Positions 46,208-50,242 of a DNA stretch of 50,242 nucleotides are shown one piece after another. Both the position numbers and the translations under genes were made by a program. The notes beneath the pieces were generated by a model. That model searched no databases. It was not told the origin of the DNA and saw only the letters and a list, made by a program, of their open reading frames with translations. Origin of the DNA: Chryseobacterium sp. 39-10 (lineage in GTDB: Bacteria > Bacteroidota > Bacteroidia > Flavobacteriales > Weeksellaceae); contig MKTK01000030.1 of the NCBI GenBank assembly GCA_001898255.1, forward strand, positions 1 to 50,242, given 5' to 3'. How positions within the stretch are numbered: the stretch's first letter is position 1; each line of letters begins with the position of its first letter.

Positions 46208-49200
46208 TTATTTGAAGATTAACTTTTTCGTATGGGTTCCTTTTTCAGATTGGACCTGTATTATATAAGTTCCGCTTGGATATTGGTGTTCAATTAGGTT
46301 TGTACCCGCTTCTTTTTGGGTGGTGAACAACAGTCTTCCGTTAAGGTCGAAAAGTTTGACGGTGGCTCTGGCGTCCAATTTTATCCAGAATTTACCCGTT
46401 GAAGGATTAGGATAAACGGAGAATTCTGGCCTTTCGTGGTTCTCTACATTCAAAATCGAAATTACAACAGTTGCTTTCTCTGATGCTCCGGTAGAATAAA
46501 TAGCTTCCACTTCTGCGGTATGTTCGCCGGCACTCAGATTTTCCAAAGTAAATGTATTTGAATTATGTTGACCTTTCACCAGTGCTCCATCCAAATAAAT
46601 GTTGTAATACAGCGCATGATTGTATTCTTTCTCATATTCCAAATCATCTATTTTTAATATATAGCTGTCATCGCTCACATAATTGATGGCCACATACTTG
46701 GTGCCTTGAGGCGCATCAAAAGAATATTTTGTCCATTGTGCGGGAACTGTGATAAGATCACCAAAAGTGGTGAAATCTGAAACTTCAGTTCCTGTAGTTG
46801 AATACAAGACCTGAATGTTTTCAAGCATTTCATTGGTTAATGAAGCTGCATTGAAATTAAACTTTCCTTTACCTGCAGGGATAATTAACCAGTCATTATT
46901 GGCTCCATCTGGCCCTGCAAAAGCTGTTAGGAATCTACGTCCTGAGAAGGCCGTAATGCTATTGACAGGCGGTGTTGTGGCATAAGGATTAAAAACCATG
47001 AACGACATAGGTGCACCTGCATTGGGCCATGTGAAATTATTGTAGGTATAGGTTTCAAGGCCATCCAAGTCCTTCAGCAGATAATTCCCTATATTCTGAC
47101 GTTCAAAATCTTTGTATCTTTCAATTCTATCAATAAAGTTTTGATGAAGAGTCCACTGAAGTTTTGCGGAATTGCCTGCCTCAATCGTTGCTGTTAAGTT
47201 GGCAGGTTTTACTTTCAGCAGATGAACTGGAATTTCATATGTTTGGTTAGCATTGATCAAAATATTAGTCAACTCGACGATTTCGAAATTTTCCAGCTCA
47301 ACTCTCAGATTATAACTACCATTCATCAAATGATTAAAGTTTGCGATGCCTCCCTCAGAAGTGGTTGCTTCTGCAAAATTGTTATCATTCCAAAGCGATA
47401 CATAGGCTCCTTTTGCAGATCCTGAATCCGAATTCAACTTTACGGTGAAGTCAAAGAACATTTTATGTTCAACCTCATTTGATATCCCCTTTTCCGAAAT
47501 TAAATTCTCATCATAATGCGCTTCAACTCCGTATTTATAGATATTTGGTGCTGCATCGTTTAATGTAGAATCGCTAAAAGACGTTTGGGTGATCGAAGCA
47601 GGTGTCAACTCTGTCCAGTTGCTTTCGGAGGCAGGGCTTCTATAGACTTTATATCCGGATGGATTCGCTTCCATCGTGTGATTGGTGATTCCATAGATAT
47701 TCCAGTTTTTATTGGTGAGGCTCATCGCCGTCCAAGTCCCATTTTCATATTTCATACTTCCTTTCTTGCCAGGAGCGTTGGGTCCGTCGTCCAATCCAAT
47801 CGGATAGGATCCATATTGTCCCGAAAGAAATTCTATTCCTATCCATAACTCTTTGTTGAGATCAACGGGAATAGATTTGCTGAGTTCGATGGTGTACCAG
47901 TCCTCACCTGGAATTGATACCTGTTGCGAATGGATCAGCTGTCCTGCATTTGCACCTTCAAAAATCTTAACAATCGCTTGTGCGTGATTGGCAAAATAGA
48001 CTTTTACATGTGATAATTCAGCTCCTTGCGTTAATTTACTCTGTAAATCTGAGGGTTCGAAACGTACGGCCGCAATAAACGGATCACCACCATTGCCCCA
48101 TGCATCTCCTGCAGTGAGAAAGCTACCCCAACCTAACTTGGTTTCTTTGTAATATCCTACCGGAACTTTCCATTGCACCTTGCCAACACCATTATCATTG
48201 ATTGCTTCTACATTTCCTGGCTTATTGAGAGCCAACGTCAAGACGATTGGATTCAGGTGATGGTCGCTCAGGTTGCTTTTAAAGGATAAAGTTTGTGAAT
48301 TATATAACGGATGTGCTGCTTTCAATTCATATTGTTTATCAGCAAAAGCTGATAGCGTAAACTGTCCTGTTGCATTCGTTGTTGTGGTAGATTCCGAAAA
48401 GCCAGTCAAATTCATGGTGACCCCTTGAATTGGATTACCTTTATGATCCACCACCGATCCTGAAATCGAGATAGGTACTGAATTATCCAAAGCAGCATTT
48501 AACGTGCGATGCTCATTAGCCGCAACGGTAAATTTAATTTGCACTGTATTGAACGTAGTTTTAGTGAAAGTGGCCATGTAATTACCAGGAATCAGTGCAG
48601 GTATATTATAGTTCCCATTTGCATCGGTTGTAACGGTTTCTTTCTGATAGCTATTTGGATCGTCTGGGGTAATGGTAATTGTTACATCCTTAAGTGCAGA
48701 TCCATCAGAAGACAGGGTTACCTTTCCACTTATCTTACTGAAATCAGTAATTTTTTCAGCAACAATACTTGGAATAGTCGGAACCTCTTCGGTGGACCAA
48801 GCAGCGGGTTGTGTGGTTACCGCACTAAGATCCACGGAGTAACCAATCGCAAAATAAGTACGCATACCCTCAACTGTAGTATTAAAAAACTCACGAGGGT
48901 TAATAGAAGGCGGGTTGTTTAACAATGGTTTTACAATTGTGATGATTACATTTTGGCCGGCGCCTGCACTATAATAAAACGGCTGATCAAGTTTAATGGT
49001 AGTTGCTTTACGTCCGGCAACAAAATCAATATCTCCGTCATACAACAATTTTTGATTTCCAAAGTATTCCCACACGGCATTATTGAGTGTTGTTCCGAAA
49101 GATGAACGCCCCGTAACACTCATGTAAATTTTATATCTTGCCTTGCTCGTTGATCCAAGATTACCAAAATAGGAAAGCGAAGTAATTAATCCACCTGCTC

Positions 49201-50242
49201 CAATTTGATCGGGAGTATAGATGCTTTGGGAAATAATAGAACCATTTCCAAGTTCAAACACCTGATCCGATGCAATGTTTCCTGTTGTTACAGCAACCTG
49301 TTTTGCATTCAAACCGGAGTAACCTGTCTTTATTGCTGGTACTCCAAAATCTGAAGGACTGGTTTGTGCCAATACCGTATAAGTATACAAATTTAGTGGG
49401 GGAACACTTGTCTCAGTGTAGGTAGTGCCTGTATGCATTTCAGTCAATGTCTCTGTTATGCTTCCCAGACTTCTCATAATCTTATATCCTACTACCGGAT
49501 TTTGCAGCACACCTCCTGTCTCCCCATAATTTACGGGATCCCAAGAGATAACTGTATGTAAATTTCCGTCTTGGCTTACGGTGACATTCTTCGGTGCTCC
49601 CGGCACAGTTTCATATCCAAAAAATGTGAGAGGGGTATTATATGCAATCCCGTCTCCTGAACTGTTGTAAGGTACAAAGCGGTGCATGTAAGATCCTTGT
49701 TGAGGAAAGCTATCGGTGTACGTCATGCTCTGTCCAGCGCTGGATGGAATGTTGGCGATTTCTACAAGATTCATAGGATGGGTGCCACGGTATACTTTTA
49801 CTCCTGTAAAGTTGTTAAGTGTGTTGCCCACCGTATCGGTAGTGGGATTTACCCAATTAAACACAGCTTTAAAACCATTATTCATTTGAGTTTGTGCAGA
49901 AAATCCCGTAATGGTATTTGGAGCAAGCGGATCAATTTTAGCTGCAAATTCTATGTCATCTACTAACAACATGAAGGCCTCGGACACACTATTAATTGCC
50001 AGGTATTTAGCGCCGGTAGGTATTGTAAATTGGTATTTTACCCAATTTCCTGTGGTACTTGTCGGTGTGTTGCTTACAAATGTGAAATCAGCAGGACTGG
50101 CATTGGTCTTTGAATAGCCAACTTTAATCTTATCAACACCGGCAAAAGTTGCAGCACTCTTTGCATAAAACGAAAATGTTCCACCTGGGTGCGGCGCCAA
50201 TTCATTGGAAATCAACCAATCATTTACTGGTCCTGAATAAGA
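46208..50242 (-). CDS. Very large T9SS-secreted surface protein with cleaved-adhesin, Fn3 and carboxypeptidase-regulatory domains (5' end missing)
   Basis: Partial gene: 1344 codons are visible and the frame continues past the right edge (the first codons read SYSGPVNDWLISNEL). Domain order from the N-terminal side: a choice-of-anchor J/cleaved-adhesin domain (GPVNDWLIS ... TFSFYAKSA), two fibronectin-III-like modules, and a beta module around 48,800-49,300. Then come two carboxypeptidase-regulatory-like repeats (KISGKVTLSSDGSALKDVTI, ISGSVVDHKGNPIQGVTMNL), another Fn3-type region, a third regulatory-like domain, and a second cleaved-adhesin domain (FAGPDGANNDWLIIPAG). It ends in a T9SS type A sorting signal (FSVYPNPSTGKFWIKL ... 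GTYIIQVQSEKG ... KLIFK). Without the N-terminus a protease or other catalytic domain cannot be excluded. Exported and probably attached to the cell surface. Confidence 0.92.
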   Translation of the reverse strand, partial: SYSGPVNDWLISNELAPHPGGTFSFYAKSAATFAGVDKIKVGYSKTNASPADFTFVSNTPTSTTGNWVKYQFTIPTGAKYLAINSVSEAFMLLVDDIEFAAKIDPLAPNTITGFSAQTQMNNGFKAVFNWVNPTTDTVGNTLNNFTGVKVYRGTHPMNLVEIANIPSSAGQSMTYTDSFPQQGSYMHRFVPYNSSGDGIAYNTPLTFFGYETVPGAPKNVTVSQDGNLHTVISWDPVNYGETGGVLQNPVVGYKIMRSLGSITETLTEMHTGTTYTETSVPPLNLYTYTVLAQTSPSDFGVPAIKTGYSGLNAKQVAVTTGNIASDQVFELGNGSIISQSIYTPDQIGAGGLITSLSYFGNLGSTSKARYKIYMSVTGRSSFGTTLNNAVWEYFGNQKLLYDGDIDFVAGRKATTIKLDQPFYYSAGAGQNVIITIVKPLLNNPPSINPREFFNTTVEGMRTYFAIGYSVDLSAVTTQPAAWSTEEVPTIPSIVAEKITDFSKISGKVTLSSDGSALKDVTITITPDDPNSYQKETVTTDANGNYNIPALIPGNYMATFTKTTFNTVQIKFTVAANEHRTLNAALDNSVPISISGSVVDHKGNPIQGVTMNLTGFSESTTTTNATGQFTLSAFADKQYELKAAHPLYNSQTLSFKSNLSDHHLNPIVLTLALNKPGNVEAINDNGVGKVQWKVPVGYYKETKLGWGSFLTAGDAWGNGGDPFIAAVRFEPSDLQSKLTQGAELSHVKVYFANHAQAIVKIFEGANAGQLIHSQQVSIPGEDWYTIELSKSIPVDLNKELWIGIEFLSGQYGSYPIGLDDGPNAPGKKGSMKYENGTWTAMSLTNKNWNIYGITNHTMEANPSGYKVYRSPASESNWTELTPASITQTSFSDSTLNDAAPNIYKYGVEAHYDENLISEKGISNEVEHKMFFDFTVKLNSDSGSAKGAYVSLWNDNNFAEATTSEGGIANFNHLMNGSYNLRVELENFEIVELTNILINANQTYEIPVHLLKVKPANLTATIEAGNSAKLQWTLHQNFIDRIERYKDFERQNIGNYLLKDLDGLETYTYNNFTWPNAGAPMSFMVFNPYATTPPVNSITAFSGRRFLTAFAGPDGANNDWLIIPAGKGKFNFNAASLTNEMLENIQVLYSTTGTEVSDFTTFGDLITVPAQWTKYSFDAPQGTKYVAINYVSDDSYILKIDDLEYEKEYNHALYYNIYLDGALVKGQHNSNTFTLENLSAGEHTAEVEAIYSTGASEKATVVISILNVENHERPEFSVYPNPSTGKFWIKLDARATVKLFDLNGRLLFTTQKEAGTNLIEHQYPSGTYIIQVQSEKGTHTKKLIFK

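Noticed and set aside
1-50242. CRISPR arrays, tRNA or rRNA genes, insertion sequences, prophage
   Set aside because: No regularly spaced repeats, no tRNA-like cloverleaf with CCA end, no transposase, integrase or phage structural genes were recognised in either strand.

Overview
The window looks like chromosomal DNA of a Bacteroidota bacterium of class Flavobacteriia, most likely the Weeksellaceae (Chryseobacterium/Kaistella-like). The signs are -7 promoter elements of the TAnnTTTG type, a SusC/SusD polysaccharide-uptake locus, a type IX secretion (T9SS) C-terminal sorting domain on secreted proteins, a GldI-type lipoprotein, many lipoproteins with short lipoboxes, few Shine-Dalgarno sites and moderately low GC. 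No tRNA, rRNA, CRISPR array, insertion sequence or phage was seen.

Layout. 1-9.9 kb: a plus-strand housekeeping block. It holds the gpmI tail, a TPR histidine kinase with its LuxR-type regulator, a secreted protein of unknown function, an acyl-ACP desaturase, a HAD phosphatase, map, a methyltransferase, era and a DoxX protein. 9.9-10.5 kb: a gene-poor stretch with one complete-looking dif-like XerCD site, a second partial copy 523 bp away, and a probable LysR remnant between them. Gene orientation flips from plus to minus here, which fits a replication terminus but does not prove it. 11-22.5 kb: a polysaccharide utilisation locus, minus strand, SusC-SusD-GH30-SGNH esterase-GH30. Diverging from it are an MFS sugar transporter and a NrtR-type (Nudix plus winged helix) regulator, with inverted repeats at the divergent promoters. 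22.5-35.6 kb: metabolic and maintenance genes (glutaryl-CoA dehydrogenase, AddB-like nuclease, rsmG, aspC, the Nif3/coiled-coil pair, a frameshifted K+ channel, two PPIase lipoproteins, ilvE, mnmD). 35.6-43.2 kb: accessory metabolism and small genes (Nudix hydrolase, PEP-mutase-family enzyme, nitrilase, a frameshifted small lipoprotein, DUF488, DUF2945, nitroreductase, SotB-like exporter, transglutaminase-like protein, AraC regulator). 43.2-50.2 kb: tyrS with a striking upstream leader, then a broken junction into a T9SS secreted-protein fragment, a UPF0158 protein, and a very large T9SS protein that runs off the right edge.

Best candidate for something undescribed: the 43,256-43,470 region. 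A good TTTG-N20-TAnnTTTG promoter is followed almost at once by a 30-codon reading frame with three consecutive Tyr codons. Then comes a strong intrinsic terminator ending 13 nt before the tyrS start codon. A GC-rich hexamer inside the reading frame can pair with the 5' arm of that terminator. This is the geometry of ribosome-mediated attenuation sensing tyrosine (charged tRNA-Tyr) in front of tyrosyl-tRNA synthetase. The tyrS gene itself loses its C-terminal S4 domain at about 44,562, where the sequence switches to the 3' part of an unrelated secreted-protein gene. That is either a real recombination or an assembly chimera.

Functional themes: beta-glucan or other plant/fungal polysaccharide degradation with a dedicated importer and regulator; translation and tRNA/rRNA modification (map, era, rsmG, mnmD, tyrS); and envelope export and folding (T9SS cargo, GldI, PPIase). 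Two genes (the ion channel near 31,340 and the small lipoprotein near 38,436) carry single frameshifts that could be real decay or sequencing errors.
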